Part shown: positions 28,201 to 42,700 of the stretch, piece after piece | Position numbering within the stretch: the stretch's first letter is position 1 | Layout: each line of letters begins with the position of its first letter | DNA from: Cephalopachus bancanus | Lineage: Eukaryota > Chordata > Mammalia > Primates > Tarsiidae | NCBI GenBank assembly: GCA_027257055.1 | Contig: JAPVLO010000073.1 | Coordinates: 1,736,001-1,800,000, forward strand | Length of the DNA stretch: 64,000 bases | Reading direction: 5' to 3' | Made by a program: the position numbers and the translations under genes | The notes under the pieces: model-generated | What the model saw: the letters and a program-made list of their open reading frames with translations, nothing else | What the model was told of the DNA's origin: nothing | Databases searched by the model: none

Positions 28201-31200
28201 CTTTGGGAGGCAGAGACCAAAGGATTGCCTGAGTCCAAGGGTTCGAGGCCAGCAAGTCCTCTTCGACAATAAGTCAAAAATTAGCCAGGTATGGTAGCAC
28301 ACACCTGTGGTTCCAGCTACTTGGATGGCTGAGGTGGAAGGATCACCTGCGACCAGGAGGTTGAGGCTGCAATGGCCATGAGCGTGCCACTGCACTCCAA
28401 CCTGGGTGACAGAGGGAGACTTTGACTCAAAAAAAAAAAAAAGAACATCGCTGGAGAGAAGGCCTGAAGGCAGTTGGGCGTGCTGGTCTGGAATTTGAAG
28501 GAGAAGCTAGAGACACAGATTTGGGTGTTCTGGACCAGAGGAGGAAGCAGTGCAGTGAGAGCACAGAGATCTCGCAGGAGAGCTTCAGCCAAGAAGGGAG
28601 GGGACAGTGAATGATGCTTTCTGGAGAAGCAACATGAAGGGGTGGGCAGGACAGGAAAAGAGCATGGCGACGCAGGGGTGGCACAGAGAGAAGGTGTCAT
28701 GGGTCCAGGATGGTCTCAAGACATAAGAGTGGTCTATTAGTGGGACCAAATGCTGAGGAGTGATGAGGTAGGATGAGGTGGAGAAGAGGCCAAAGGATCT
28801 GGTGGCTTGGGTGGGACTGACCCCAGAGGAGGTGACTTGTGAGGTGGCCTTTGTGGGGATGACCTTGGTGAAAGCAGCTGTAGTGCTTTTTGTTAAAGAA
28901 AGAGACTTCATAGAAACTTCCTATTTCTGAGAAATGTGGGTAAAAACTGGTCTCTTCATTTTCCTCTGGGTCGTATTTCCACAATAAATTCTCCCTACTC
29001 TAATCCAAAAAAGCTTTGGAACAAAATATGACTCAATTTAAAGAAACTTATATTGAAATAATATTTCTGAAATGTGCCATTGATATACAATATCATAGAC
29101 AGTCTTGCCAGGGTATTTTGAATTTCTGCTTCCATGCTTCCAGCATTTTTAAATGCTAAAACCCACTACACATTTTGTTTCCTAAATTGGATTAAAAAGC
29201 AATTTTATACTCTGTCAATCAGTTTTACCAAGATATAAAGGGAGGATTGCTTTAGTGTTTGCATGAAATAGAATTTCCATCACTATAACAATGTCCTGTA
29301 GATACTCCATTAGCATATACAATTACCAGGATGTTTTCTTCCACAAGCCTCTTGAAATCCCCATGAAATTAGAGTTTCTAGATTAACATTAGATGAGCAT
29401 TTTTTAAAAGTAGATTTTTAATGGGAATGCATTTCTGTCATAACATTCTTCATGCTTTCTTCTATATTTTCTCATGACTCTCCACATTCCTGGACTTAAA
29501 CATTAAAAACGAAATAGCTGATTAGGCTAGGTCCTCACCTCAATATTCTGTCAAGTCCAAGCTGTTGGTAAAATGAGTGTTAGGAGTGTGGCAAGACTCT
29601 TCCCTTGGCACCTTCAGGGATGGCCCACTACATCTTCTGCTGCCCCCCAGTTGGGCTCAGTAAGAAGAGCACATGGTTTAATAGTTCTGGGATTTGGGGC
29701 AATATTAAGACAAAAGCCATCCCCACTGGTGCTGGGGATTTGTGTTGATTTTTCTCCTGCAGCAGCTCTACCTGCAGCACTGAGGCATCCCAGGGCCTGG
29801 CATGGGTGTCCTCAGCCCCCTCCCAGCTGCTCAGAGTGGGTGTGAGGCCTCCTGCCCTGGGGGGGGGCCCTGAAAGCTTGGGATTTTCCAGTGGTGGTGG
29901 GTCATTGGCATCTGCTATTTTCTAAACTGTATGCAGAGGTGTCCTGGAGTTGCTGGGATGACTTCTCATCCCAGTTTCAACCAGAGCAGTTATTCTTTTA
30001 CTTGCTTATTTATTAAGATTTCACATAAGACTGCATTAAGGAAAAAGTGTTTACTACTTTAAAAAAATCAAAAATTGTTGTTTTTGTAGAAATAAAAGCT
30101 AAGCTACCATGAGTGGTCCAAGCACAAGCTGGCTGTGGGGAGGGGACTGTGTCTGGTGGTAAGGAGGACCTGTGACTTGGGGACCCCTCCTTGATGACAC
30201 TCACCAGGTCAGACATTCCATTAGCCAAGGCTCAATTCTGGGGACCACCAGGTCCAAGGTTTTCAGAGCTGAGTGGGAGGTTTGAGTATTCTGTAGATAG
30301 ACAGGCCGCTCCACATATTGCACATACAAAAATTGTTTCTAACAGTAAAACACAGGAGCTGGCTTCCAGGAGTCATAGCACATCCGGGTTGCTGTCTCCA
30401 GCTGCAAGTGTGAGCTGGCTGCCTCACTCCTACAGTCTCCTAGCGCTCTGCCTGCCTCCCAAGGGCACTGCCTGGTCTGTCTTTTAAGAACTGGGCATTC
30501 CTTGAGAGTACAGGCCATGTTGCGACCAATGTCTCAGGGCCTGGCACTCAATAAGTGCTGGTTGAATGCACCGCTGGGAGGGAAAAGAAGACTCTGCTGC
30601 AGAACCATACCCCTTGGAGAATACAGAAGCTGGTGGATAGTACTGGCCCCTCCACAATGCAGCAAACCTGAGGGAGTGCCTCCTGGCTATTCTGTTAGAG
30701 CACAGTGATACTGATTAAGAAAAAGTAGTTCTGGGGCAAGCCCTTTGGGTCTGCTCCCAATGTGGGAACCTCTCTGTCCTCTCAATAAATCCTGCTTTCT
30801 AAAAAAAAAAAAAAAATCAGTTCCAGTATGCTGGGGTTCACCAGAGACCTACAGGTGTGTGGCTTCAGAAAAGAAGAATTTCTCTTCTGAGGGCACAAGA
30901 GCCCTACCACCTCTGATAATGAGAATAGAATGCAGGGTTGAGGGAAGAGATGAGAAGAGCAACCCAGGCTGCCCAAACCTGTCAGTCTGGTCTGAAAAAA
31001 AAGCATCTGGTGACTTTTGTGTTTTTTGTTTGTTTGTTTGTTTTTGTTTGTTTGTTTGTTTTGTTTTGAGTTGGAGTCTCACTCTTGTAACCCAGACCTG
31101 AGTGCAGCAGCACGCTCTCGGCCATAGCAGCCTTGACCTACTGGGTTTAAACGATCCTTCTGCCTCAGCCTTCCAAGTAGCTGGAACTACAGACGCATGC

Positions 31201-34200
31201 CACCATGCCCGGTTAATTTTTGTGATTTATTGTAGAGATGAGGTCTCACCAAGTTGCCCAGGCTGGTCTTGAACCCCTAGGCTCAGGCAGTCCTCTTACC
31301 TCAGCCTCCCAAAGTGCTGGGATTACAGGCTGAGCCACCGCGCCCGGCCCTGGTGACTTTCAAGTGGGCCTACCTCTTGTATGACCCTGGCCATCTGGAA
31401 CCCTGACTTCCAGCCCACACTAGGGGTGGTTTCCTGCCACTTCCTCCTTCCCTCCAAGTCACACTGCTCCACTTGCCTAGGGGGTGGGTGGTGGAGTATC
31501 ACTCCAAGAGCTCAACTGCAATTGGCAGAAGTACCCTTGGGAATGAAACAACTGCTTGTTTTTTATAGGCTGAGAAGAAAAGTTTGGGAAAGAGCGAAAA
31601 TGTGAGAGAATCTAAAAACATCAGTGTATGTGTGTGGTGGGGACTGTTACTCAGACAGGGAGATCTGAGTTATGCTATGGCAAGAAAGGAGGGGCCTCAC
31701 TCTCCACGAGCAGAGTCATCCTGCCTCTGTAATGAAAGTGGAGAAGGCAGAGATGCCTTATGAGGAAACCTCATGCATGCCTAGGAAAGACTTACAGGCC
31801 TGTGCACCTGAGAGGCAGAGGGGACAAGGAGAGGAAGGAGCCTGAGTACAGGAAAGATTCACATTCATCCCAGGTATGAAGTGCTGTGCTGGGGTTGATA
31901 ACCTGATTAGGGAGGCGGGTGGCAGGTAGCAGGGATGCTACCATAATCGGAATAAGAATACAAAACTGGTGGGGGGAGGGGGACACAACATCCATATGGG
32001 TATCTGATCTCAAACCAGGCAACTGGGGACCAAAGGGAGGCCCAGACTTTACCTGTACGATGACCACCTGTAGACCTGATCCTGACTTGTACCCCACACA
32101 CCTTTAAAATAAAATAAAATAAAACAAAACCAAATAAAAAAAGAATGTAAGACAGGTTGGAAATGGGTAACTATAACTCTTCATCAGCCACAAAAAAAGG
32201 ACTTACCAAGCAGCTACAAGCTGCAAAATCCCTGAAGACAACAGCTGCAGCCAGAACATGCTAGAGCCTCCTCTCAAATCCGGAGGCCTGAAGGGACCCT
32301 GAGGGTTCTCAAGGTCAGAGGTATTGTGGTGCCACTGTTACACTCTCTGGTCCATCTTCAGGCCCAAGAAGCACTTGTTAATGCATGTTTCTAGGCAGCC
32401 TCTATTCCTACCCAGCCTGCAAGTACAGAAATAGAGCGGAAAGTATCAGGGAAGAGACGCTGAAGGGGCCAGTGTGTAGTGCGCATGTCTGGCTGAGTTC
32501 CACACTGGAATTCCACTTACTTGTCATCAGACCTATTAAGCTGTTACTTTTCTCTCCATTTGATCTAAAAGGGAATGGGCAGGAAGTTTTAACTCCCCTC
32601 CCATACTTTCCTCGGGTCCTGTGGACAGGAAGCAGTGGAGTCATTGTTCTGAACACTTCTGAACCCTTTCCATGATACTTTCCCAGCTCGGCCTACCTTT
32701 GGGTCACTGACCCTTGCTCTGTCATTATAATTAGTGTATTTTTCCAGTAGTGATAGAATTCTACATAATGGGCTTGACAATCAGAAAATAATAAATGTAA
32801 GTGGCTAACAATGTTGCATCTTACTAGCAGTGGCAAAGAAATGCAGACTAAAAGAACAAAATTTCACTTGTACTTAAATTCAAAAATGCTTGTTGCTCTC
32901 CTTTCCCTTTTAAACAAACTGCTCAATGATAGTGAAGGTATGTGAAATAGCAAAGAAGGAGTTGCTTGCTGATGCTACAATCTTTTTTCGGTAAGCAGCT
33001 TGGCAATAAATATCAAGAACTTTAACTGCTTCTACACATGACTCAGTGATTCCCATTCTGTAAATCTTCTCTAAGAAAATCATCCTAATGACTAAACAAT
33101 CTTTATGTCCAAAGAGGTTCACTACAGAATTTGACCTGTAGTATAAGCCTGATATCTACAGTAGAAGACTCAAGAAATTGACCATTCTCTTCAACAAATG
33201 GTATTGGGAAAATTGGATATTCACATGTAAAAGAATGAAATTGGACCCTTATCTTACACTATATACAAAAATTAACTGAAAATGCATTAAAAACTTAAAT
33301 GTAAGACCTATAAACTAGATGAAACTATAAAATTCCTAGAAGAAAGCATGGAGGGAAATCTTCATGACATTAGTTTTTGCAATGGTTTCTTAGATCCAAC
33401 ATCAAAACCACAAGCAACAAAAGCAAAAACAGACATGTGGGACTACATCAGACAGAAAAGCCTCTGTGTAGACAAGTAAACAATAAACAGCAAAATGCAA
33501 CCTGTGGAATTAGAGAAAATATTTTCAAACTATATATCTGATAAGGAGTTAATATGGAAAAATATAAGAAACTCCTACAACTCGATAGCACAAAAAACCT
33601 CAACAGCCTGATTAAAAACAGGCAAAAAAACGTATGTAGACATTTCTCCAAAGAAGACATACAAATGACCAACTGGTATACGAAAAGATGCTTAACATCA
33701 CTAATCATCAGAGAAACACAAATAACAACCACAATACAATTTTACCTTACACCTGTTAGGATGCCCACTGTAAAAAAAAATGTTGATAAGCTTGTGGAAA
33801 CACTGGAACCTTGTGTACTGTTGGTGGGAATATAAAATGGTGCAGTCACTAAGGAAAACAGGTGGAAGTTCCTCAGAAATAGAATCACCACCATATAAGC
33901 CAGTCATTCCTACTTCTAGGTACTTGTACAAAAGAAGTAAAAACAGGATCTTGAAGAGATACTTGTACTACTATTCTCATTGCAGCATTATTCACAATAA
34001 CTGAGTGGTGAAAACAACTTAAAAGTCCATGGACGGATGAATAGATAAAGAAAATGTGGTATATACAAATAATAAAATACTATGCAGACTTAAAAAGGAA
34101 AGAAATTCTATCATATGCTACAACATAAATGAACATTAAGGACACTATGCTAGGTAAAACAAGGCAGTCACAAAAGGTCAAATGCTACACGGTTCCACTT

Positions 34201-36710
34201 ATGTGAGATATGTAAAGAAGTCAAACTCAGCAACAGTGAAGGTGGTTGCTAAGGGCTAGAAGGAGGGGAAGACGGGGAGATGCTGTTTACTAAGACTAGA
34301 GTTTCAATTGTGCAACATAAAAAGATCTACTGTACAACAATGTACAATACTGTACTGATGTAAAAATTTGATCTCATGTTACTTTTTTGCCACATACCCA
34401 CAAGAAAAGAAATATCCAAAAAAGAAATATTCAGTCATAGATATATTTCAAAAAGGTCTGAAGGCATCTGGATAAAATACTTGAAATTTAATGTTAGGTT
34501 AGAAGATAACCTTTTAAGATTAAAGAACTCTCAAAATCTGACAGTGCCTCTCCAGAAACAATATACCTGCAACACTGAAGTCCAAGTTAAAAGCCTTATG
34601 CTAATTCTAAAAAATATTTAAGTATAAGTATTAAAAATGCGTAGAAACAAAGTTTTTAATGACTAGACAATAATGTTATGATTTCTTTATGCTTTAATAT
34701 ATATTTAATTATTTATAAAAAATTTGTTTCTGTAATACCACTATAGAGGAAAAAACACACCTAATACTAGCTGTAAACAAACAAATAATTTAGTCTTCCT
34801 TTGGAAACTTGTCAGAAAACAAAAGTTTATCTTCAGTACTCTGAGGAAGCTAATGTAATATCCTCCAAAACAAAAACATGTCTCCTTGCAGGGAAAGACT
34901 AGTGGTGCACATGTAGCACACTAAGAGTGCGTAAGCACTAGCTAACTCAGATCCCTGACAGAAATGTCTCCCCCTACCCCAATGTAAATCTTGAAATTGC
35001 TGAGGATGAACAGGGTGTACGGGGGAGCACATTTGCAGAAAAAAAGCCCCAAAAGCCAATAAATGACAACAAAACAGAGATAGAGGAGAGAACTGAGATG
35101 AGGGTAACACTTCATTTGTCCAGCATCACATGAATGAAATTTTCTTTTAAAAATGGAGACTATGCCCTTTCAATACAAAGCTCCTATTTTAATCCCATTA
35201 AATGGAAAACAACCTTTAATAGATTAGAGGGTTCTGTCTCCTTGACTGTGTGCTCTGTTCTTGAAAACCGCCAGCATCAACACCCCCAATTGTCCTCAAA
35301 AAGGGACAAATAGCAAGTACACAATCCATGCACTTTATGAGAGACCAGAGGAGAGAGACTCATTCTGACAAGGAAAACAAGGAGGCTTCCCAGTGACTTC
35401 AAATGGTGGTGAAGGATGAGTAGGATTTCCTCAGAGGGAGCAAAGAGGGAAAGGGAGGAGGATGTTACTGGAACGATGAAAAGACTGTTAGAAGGAGCCA
35501 GAGAAAATGAAAAATAAACTGGGTCAGATTATGAAGGATCCTGAAGAATCTCCCAAGGAATTTATACCTCAAGGAACTGGGGACACAGCAGAAGTTTCTG
35601 AGGATAGGAGTGACAATTTTATTTGTAATGATGAGTCTAAGTGCCTGCTTCCACCTTAGTAACCTGCTGTCTAAAACTTCAGCAGTTCTAGTGTTAGCAT
35701 CTAGCTGACCACTAAGGAGCTCCCTATCAAGAGTGAGTCCAGTGGCTTTTTTTTTTTTACCATTTTTATTTATTTCTCAGTCCTGTAGTAACACTTCTTC
35801 CCTACTCCCTGTGTGTTCAGGTGAATGGGGTTACTAAGAGCAATCCTCCTCCCATGACTGGACCAAATTCTTCCATGGCAGCTTTACCTATTTCTTAGAG
35901 CTTATATTAATAATTCTTGTAGAGGCTGAGGTAAATAACTAGTACTTATCATTGGATGGTGGAATTCTTCCTGTGTACTTTTGCTTAATGGGCATCAGAT
36001 GAAGCTAAGCTGAAAATTTATGGAAGGCAATTCTCAGCTATTATATTTGGTATTCTTTTTTCTCTTAGAGAAGACTGCAATGAGGTAAAATAGTATGTAG
36101 ATACTAAAAATTTCAGTGGTGAGCTGCTGATAACGTCCTGTGGTGAAGAATAAGCAGCCACAGAAGTGTTTAAAATAACACTATCTTGAAGAAATCTGAA
36201 TTGTCCATAAGAAATTGAATGCTTTGGGAAGCAATGTGCCCGCCATCATTTGAAGGGTTCAAGACTAGGCTGTTCTGCCCCCTGGTGGGGTCTGGGAGGA
36301 AGTAGAAGGCAATATTTAAGAGCAGATAACCCAGAATCAGTTCAGGCTCTGTCATATATTTGCTGTATGGCCAAGAGCAGGCTGCTTAACCTCTCCAAAC
36401 CTTCAGTGCCCTCATCTATGTAATAGGGATAGATATAATACATCTCACAGTGTTGTTATGAAAAAAATTGACAGGGCATATGTAGTTCTGTTAGCACTGT
36501 GCTCAGCATATAGTAAACATTCAAAAGAAACCCATAAAAATAATTACAATAATACCATTACTAGGAGAGAGTCAAGCTTAGGATGGGAAGGTGACCTAGA
36601 TGATCCTTAAGGTCCCTTCTTAGGCCAATAGTACAAGAGTTTATATCCTTCACTAATGCCTAATTAAAACGAAGGATATTCTCTGCCTGCAAAGACTCCA
36701 GTGTGTGAGT

Positions 36711-36749
<39 letters not shown>

Positions 36750-39700
36750 CGTGTGTGTATTTGCTAACGTATTAGCAAGCAGTCCAATAAGCAGCAGAAA
36801 TGTGTAAAAGATATTTGGAGCACATTGCATATAGAATGCATGTAGGTTTGTGACTAATTCTGAACACTTGGGCCCAGTGACCCACAGGGTCCATTCCCCA
36901 AGAAAATGTCAATAAATAAAGAGGATCTGAAAACAGGTCTACCCTTCAGCACAATCACCAACAAAGCAAAGTGTGAGAATCAGTTTACCTAGATACCCTA
37001 TCTTCTCTCAGTTTCATGATTAGAAAGTATAGTGCAATTGAGTATTTAAAATATATCCACTTCTAGAATAATTTTATTTTGCAGGTGGAGTGTTAGTTGA
37101 CTGTGTCAAATTCTTCCATGGCAACCTTAACTATTTCTTAGGGCTTACATTAATAATTCTTCTAGAGGCTCAATTAATCATTTCAGGCCATTATCATAGA
37201 ATTACAAGGCTCTGGTTAGAGTAACTGGAAAAGTTAAAACCTGTGTCTTAAATATAAGGAGCCCCTAACAAGTCAAATATCAATAATTTTAATCATTTGC
37301 AAATAGATGGTGCTCAAGTGCTTTTAAACAACTTTGACTATATTATCTCACTTGGCCTTTATCACAGAAGATAGGGCTTATGTTTTTACTTTCATTTAAA
37401 GATGAGGAAAATCGCTGGGCTTGGTGGCTTAGCCTGTAATCCCATGCTTTGGAAGACCGAGGTGAGTGGATCGCCTGAGCCCGTGGGTTCAAGACCTGCC
37501 TGAGCAACTTGGCGAGACCTCATCTCTACGATAAATCAAAAAAATTAGCCGGGCGTGGTAGTGTGCGCCTGTAGTTCCAGCTACTTGGAAGGCTGAGGGG
37601 AAGGATCGCCGGAGCCCAGCAGGTCGAGGCTGCAGTGGCCGGGAGTGGCTACTGCACTCCAGTCTGGGCCACAGAGTGAGACTCCAACTCAAAAAAAAAA
37701 AAAAAAAATCAGTGTCATTTTGTGTATACCTAACCCTTAACTCTACCCCACAATAACATAATAAAAAATATTTTTAAAAAATGAGGAAAACTTTGAGTTT
37801 AGAGATGCTAAGCCCAAAGTCTATGGAGGATAAATGACACAGTCAGAATCCAGGACTCTATTGTACAATATCACTTCTAAAAGAGCCTTATTTATACCCA
37901 CAGAATAACTCTGTAGTTAAAGAATGGCATTCAATAAATATTAATGGATGACCTAAGTTTATTGTAATTCAGGACAATATTTTCATAATTAGTCTTAAGT
38001 TTTAATCAAAGTTGTATAAACGTTTTTAGTGTAGGTGAAAAATAAGGAGATATATCTTTAGCACCATACATGTAAATCTACAAGTACTATGTTGGTCATT
38101 ATCCACTAGAACTAATGGATAAGTGCATCCTACTCAAACATGGCACAGTGTACCACTCTTCAATTTCCTGTTAAGTGAAAAGATGACCTTGACTTGAGTA
38201 AAACCCCAGGAATGATATTAGATCACTTATCTCTGGCACTCTGGATATCAACAAAATCAAGCAGGTAACTCCACAAATCATCATACACACACACACACGC
38301 CCCCACCCTCTTGCTACACTACAACATAACTATGAAAAAGCCTTCCTTTGTCATTTTGCATGAGTAAGTCTTCATGAGACATTTTGTCAAGAAAGTTATG
38401 CCTTGTTATACCTGATGTGAATTGCAGAAAGTTTCTTAGAGGTCAAAATATGCTCAATAGTGAGACTGAAAATGGCACTCATTTCACATGTCTATCATAG
38501 AGCAGGCATTCAAACACAGGTAAATTATAAATGCATATTCATCTCCTGAATAAAAGATTACAGAAATATCCTCTGCCCTAATTTGATTTCCTTAAAATAA
38601 ACTTCATAAAAGATATATGGGAAATACTGGGTATTTATTAATTAGTCAATCATGTGGTTAACAACTAAGACAAATATTTTCTACTATATATGCTTCCTAA
38701 AACAGCGCTCACAAATCAGAAAACTTCATACTTTGAGGTATCTTCTATTATTCTCTTGACAATACTAATTCATCACTTATTTATAGAGACATGGAATGCC
38801 ATATTAGTCAGTTATCTTTTTTTAACCAGTTTTATTCACAACAAGGTTTATTTCCTGAGTTTGGTCTAGTGTAGGTGTGAAATTCCTATCAAATGCATCA
38901 ACACTCTCGGGATTGCTACTTTTTGCCAATTTCAGGCTTTGTGGCCTGCCTGAGCAAGGTCCAGCGATTTACCTTCATTATGTGAACTCCGAAAACCAAC
39001 CCTCAGAGCCTCTTGAGTGTAGCTTTTGCTTAAAAATTAGGGCTAATGCCCATAGACTACACAGGGCCTCAACATTTGTTGGTTGCAATTTAGTTTTACT
39101 GGGCGTATTCATGACATTGTGGTCAGTGACCACTTTCTCAGCTATCCTAACGAGTTCCTGTGGGGATTCCGCAGACTCACTTTTGGCACGTGAGGATTGA
39201 ATTCCACAGCTCTATGAATGGCCTCTACTGCATTCATCTCTGCTGTGCTCAGCCCCCGCCGAGAGGCAGCCTCGGGAGAGAATCTGAAAAGCAGAAAGAC
39301 AAACACCATCCAGTTGGGACTACTGCTTGGGCATCAACCCGAAAAGACATCTGCACATCAAGGGCCCATAAAACCACAGTGAGCCAACGGCACCAGCTCT
39401 CCAAACTTCCACTATATGGAACCTCTAAGTGACCCCTCAGACCGAGGCCAATAAAAACCCCAGCAGAAGCGGAAAGCGTGCTTGCATCTAATAGCAGCAG
39501 GAATTAAATTCAGCTGTCAAGTCTCTCTGCCTAAATAACTAATCTAAATTTACTATGAGGTACCTGCTCAGGTGGGGGAAGAGGGAGGACTGACAAGGGC
39601 AGACAGGTAGGAAAAAGAGAAAACTAGGTTACAGAAGAGCGCACTTGGTTAAAAACAGAACTGGGAAGGATTTGAAAGGAGGCGCCCACCCCATGTCAGT

Positions 39701-42700
39701 GCTGCGATGGAGGGTTAAGCCGTTGCAGCTTCAGCAGCAGGAGAGCCTGCTTGGGGCCGTGCCGGCAGGGGGGTGTGCACGCCCAAACTGCGGGCGAGAC
39801 ACCTGCCCAAGTGAATGAAAAAAACCAGACCATGCAATCTCTTTCTCACCTCACACCCAGGGCTAACTCCAGAGCTGTGCTTGGCAGGCAGACACCACAG
39901 GGGAAGCTGTGACAACCCTGGCCCTGCCCTCCCAAGCTGGAGTCGCTGTGTAGGGAGAAAAGATGTTGCAGTAGGTACTGGCGATCTACAGGATAAAAAG
40001 AATGAAAGAAAATTACTTCGGTCTTGAAGTGCACACACACTTAACAGCAAACCTGTCTGACACAGCAGAGGCTGTTTTCCTGTTCTCTGCTTTCGCTGCT
40101 ACAAAGGGACTGTATGGGGGAAGCGGAAGTGTTTAGGAACTCAAAAACAGTTCAGCCACCTATGCTCTTTCACCTGCCCGTCATCCTTGGAGCTTCATGA
40201 AAGTTCTACATGCTCCATTCACCTGCCTAAATAAAATGGGCAAATTTTCCATTGCGATGGCAACTCAAGATAAACAGACCATGGTTGGGAAGCTAATTTG
40301 GAATCGATAAGGCAAAGAATGGGAGATGACCATCCCCTCTGCCAAATTCCATGTTCGTATGACTACTACTCAGTCCGTGGACTGGAAGAGGAATATGCAA
40401 AAATTGAATAAAAGGACAGTATTTTGTATATGTCCCAAGCAGGCCTTTTGGTATCTACTGTCTGGCAAAAAAAAGTCACCTCAGAGGCATGGAATTTCAT
40501 ACAAATCCCTCTTTAGGGATCCATTCACCCTTACAATACCTGGGATATACATTCCCTTCATCTAGTAGTGAAAGACAAGATCAGCAGGTTTTGGAAAATG
40601 CAGGCTCATAAGCAGGGGCCTCATAGACTAAGAGAAACTTCCAGAGAAAGCCCCCAGAGGCAACACATCTCCTTCACTCCAGTCAGGCATTTAGTAGCGC
40701 ACAAGTTATTATTCACTTACTTGTCAGAGACAGCTCTTGCCTTGAGCAAGGCAGCTGTGTAGCATATTGTTGCTGACTTTGGTAAGCTTATATCTGTTAG
40801 AGAAAAAGAAAGTAGGAACACTTGTAAGTTTGCAGTAACAAAGAGCAACAACTTTCATTATGCTAGTATTTTAATCATGTACATCCAGTAAAGCATAAAT
40901 TAAGAATATTTTAATATATACATTACACAAGAACTTCAGCCATCCTTCCTATATCAAGGTGGTATGTAAAACTAGGGGTAGTGTGTATTTTTGTGAATAA
41001 TTCATGTTTAAAATCCACCAGATGAACTCTTTAGCATTTATCTTCTATTTTAAAATATGAATTTTCATATATTGAGCTTGATTAAAGCAGAGTATACCTA
41101 TAAATAAATAAATTTAGATGTTCTATGAATACCCTTTATATGAATGGCAGACAGGACCTCTTTGACACTTATAAAAATTTCTCAACAGGTATATGAAATA
41201 CTAATGTGAAGGACAAAAATCTAGATTTTAAAAGACATAGCTAAATAAATTATTCTTTAGTGGTCATATTTAAACTAAATTTTCTTTGCATTAAATTTTT
41301 TAAAGTTCAATTAAGTTTTTAATAGTGTTAAAAATATAAAAGTCAAAGTCAAGGAGAGATACATATATATTTAAATATATAATTTTTAAAGTTTTATATA
41401 TTAAACCTTTAGAAAGAAAGCTATACAATATTTGATCATGCAAACTCATGATAAATCTCCTTTCATATGAAGCCTAATTTGTTCCTAGAAAAACAGTTAT
41501 TTTAAGTTTTATAAACATTTCACATGGAGGGGCAGGGGTGGGTAGCAGATTCAGATAATGAGTTTACAGGAAAATAACATCACAGGGTGCAACCTAGAAT
41601 AGATAAATGCAAAGAGAGCACTTCTTTGGGGGAAAATTTGTTTTTAAATTATGATTCCATTAATCCCTGAATAAGAGTTAGTATTTCTTTAAAACTTGCA
41701 ACCAAATTTACATTGTCACAGAAATACTTCTTAATTCGGATTAGGTAAAAATATGCCTTTCCCGGGTGATGCAAAATTTACTCTATGTGAAGAGGGGCTC
41801 TAAACACTCACAATGCCCTATAAGTTTCTTCAAAAGACTGTTTTCAACTTAGGAAAAATTCCATTACAGTAGGACTGAAAAGGGAAGTCCCATAATTAGC
41901 CAATAGATAGTAGCAGCAGAAAATCATTTCCTAAAAGAAAACCAATCTCTCTTCCATAACAAATATTTACCACTACTTCTCTTTGAGGGAAACTTCTCTT
42001 TGAGGCATTGATAAAACACAAACAATCATAGACAATACCAGCACAGAACTGAAAGGGAAAGAGGTCTTTGTAACCTTGATCTCATAAACTATATTCAAGC
42101 AAAATTTCATCACCATACACATATTATACATGGTGTGCTTATGACTGAAAAGAAAATAACATCAGACATCTGTGGATTTATCATGCTGCTTTTCTAACAT
42201 TTAGAACATTTAATACCTTTTCAAGTGTATGAAATCAACTCAGAAAGCAAATTATCTTTGATGGCTAGTGGAAGCTAATAAAAAAAAATACTGTAGGTCA
42301 GTGGTTCCCAACCTTTTTGGCATCAGGGACTAGTTTTGTGGAAGACATTTTTTTTCCCACAGATGGGGGTGGAGGGAGTAGAGGAAGCGTGGTATGGGGG
42401 GATCATCAGGCTTTAGATTTTCTAAGGAACACACAACCTAGATCTCTGCATGCACAGTTCACAGTAGGGTTCACACTCCTATGACAATCTAATGCTGCTG
42501 CTGACCTTATAGAAAGCACCTGCCACTCACCTCCTGCTGTGCAGCCTGGTTCCTAACAGGCCAGGAACTAGCACTGGTCCATGACCCAGGGATTAGGGAT
42601 GACTCTGCTATAGATAATACATGCTCTACTTAAAAGTTCAGTTTTTTTTTTAAGTTCAGACTTTTTACTTAAAAAATGACCCAAGCCTTGTTTCCACCCC

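Larger units (their letters stand above)
21212..39180 (-). other. ST7 intron, about 18 kb, repeat-dense
   Basis: No coding exon was recognised. Named repeats are listed separately. I see nothing recognisable in 21215-22560, 24210-25240, 28730-30480, 34410-35390 and 37870-39170, beyond low-complexity A/T runs. Confidence 0.65.

Noticed and set aside
28317..28700. 127-codon minus-strand frame
   Set aside because: Starts in the inverse of an Alu and runs through low-complexity Ser/Pro/Leu translation; typical chance frame.
29573..29845. 90-codon plus-strand frame in GC-richer sequence
   Set aside because: No homology recognised, no supporting signals, opposite strand to ST7.
33554..33835. Possible coding L1 ORF2
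   Set aside because: Degenerate 3' fragment with stops in all frames; 5'-truncated.
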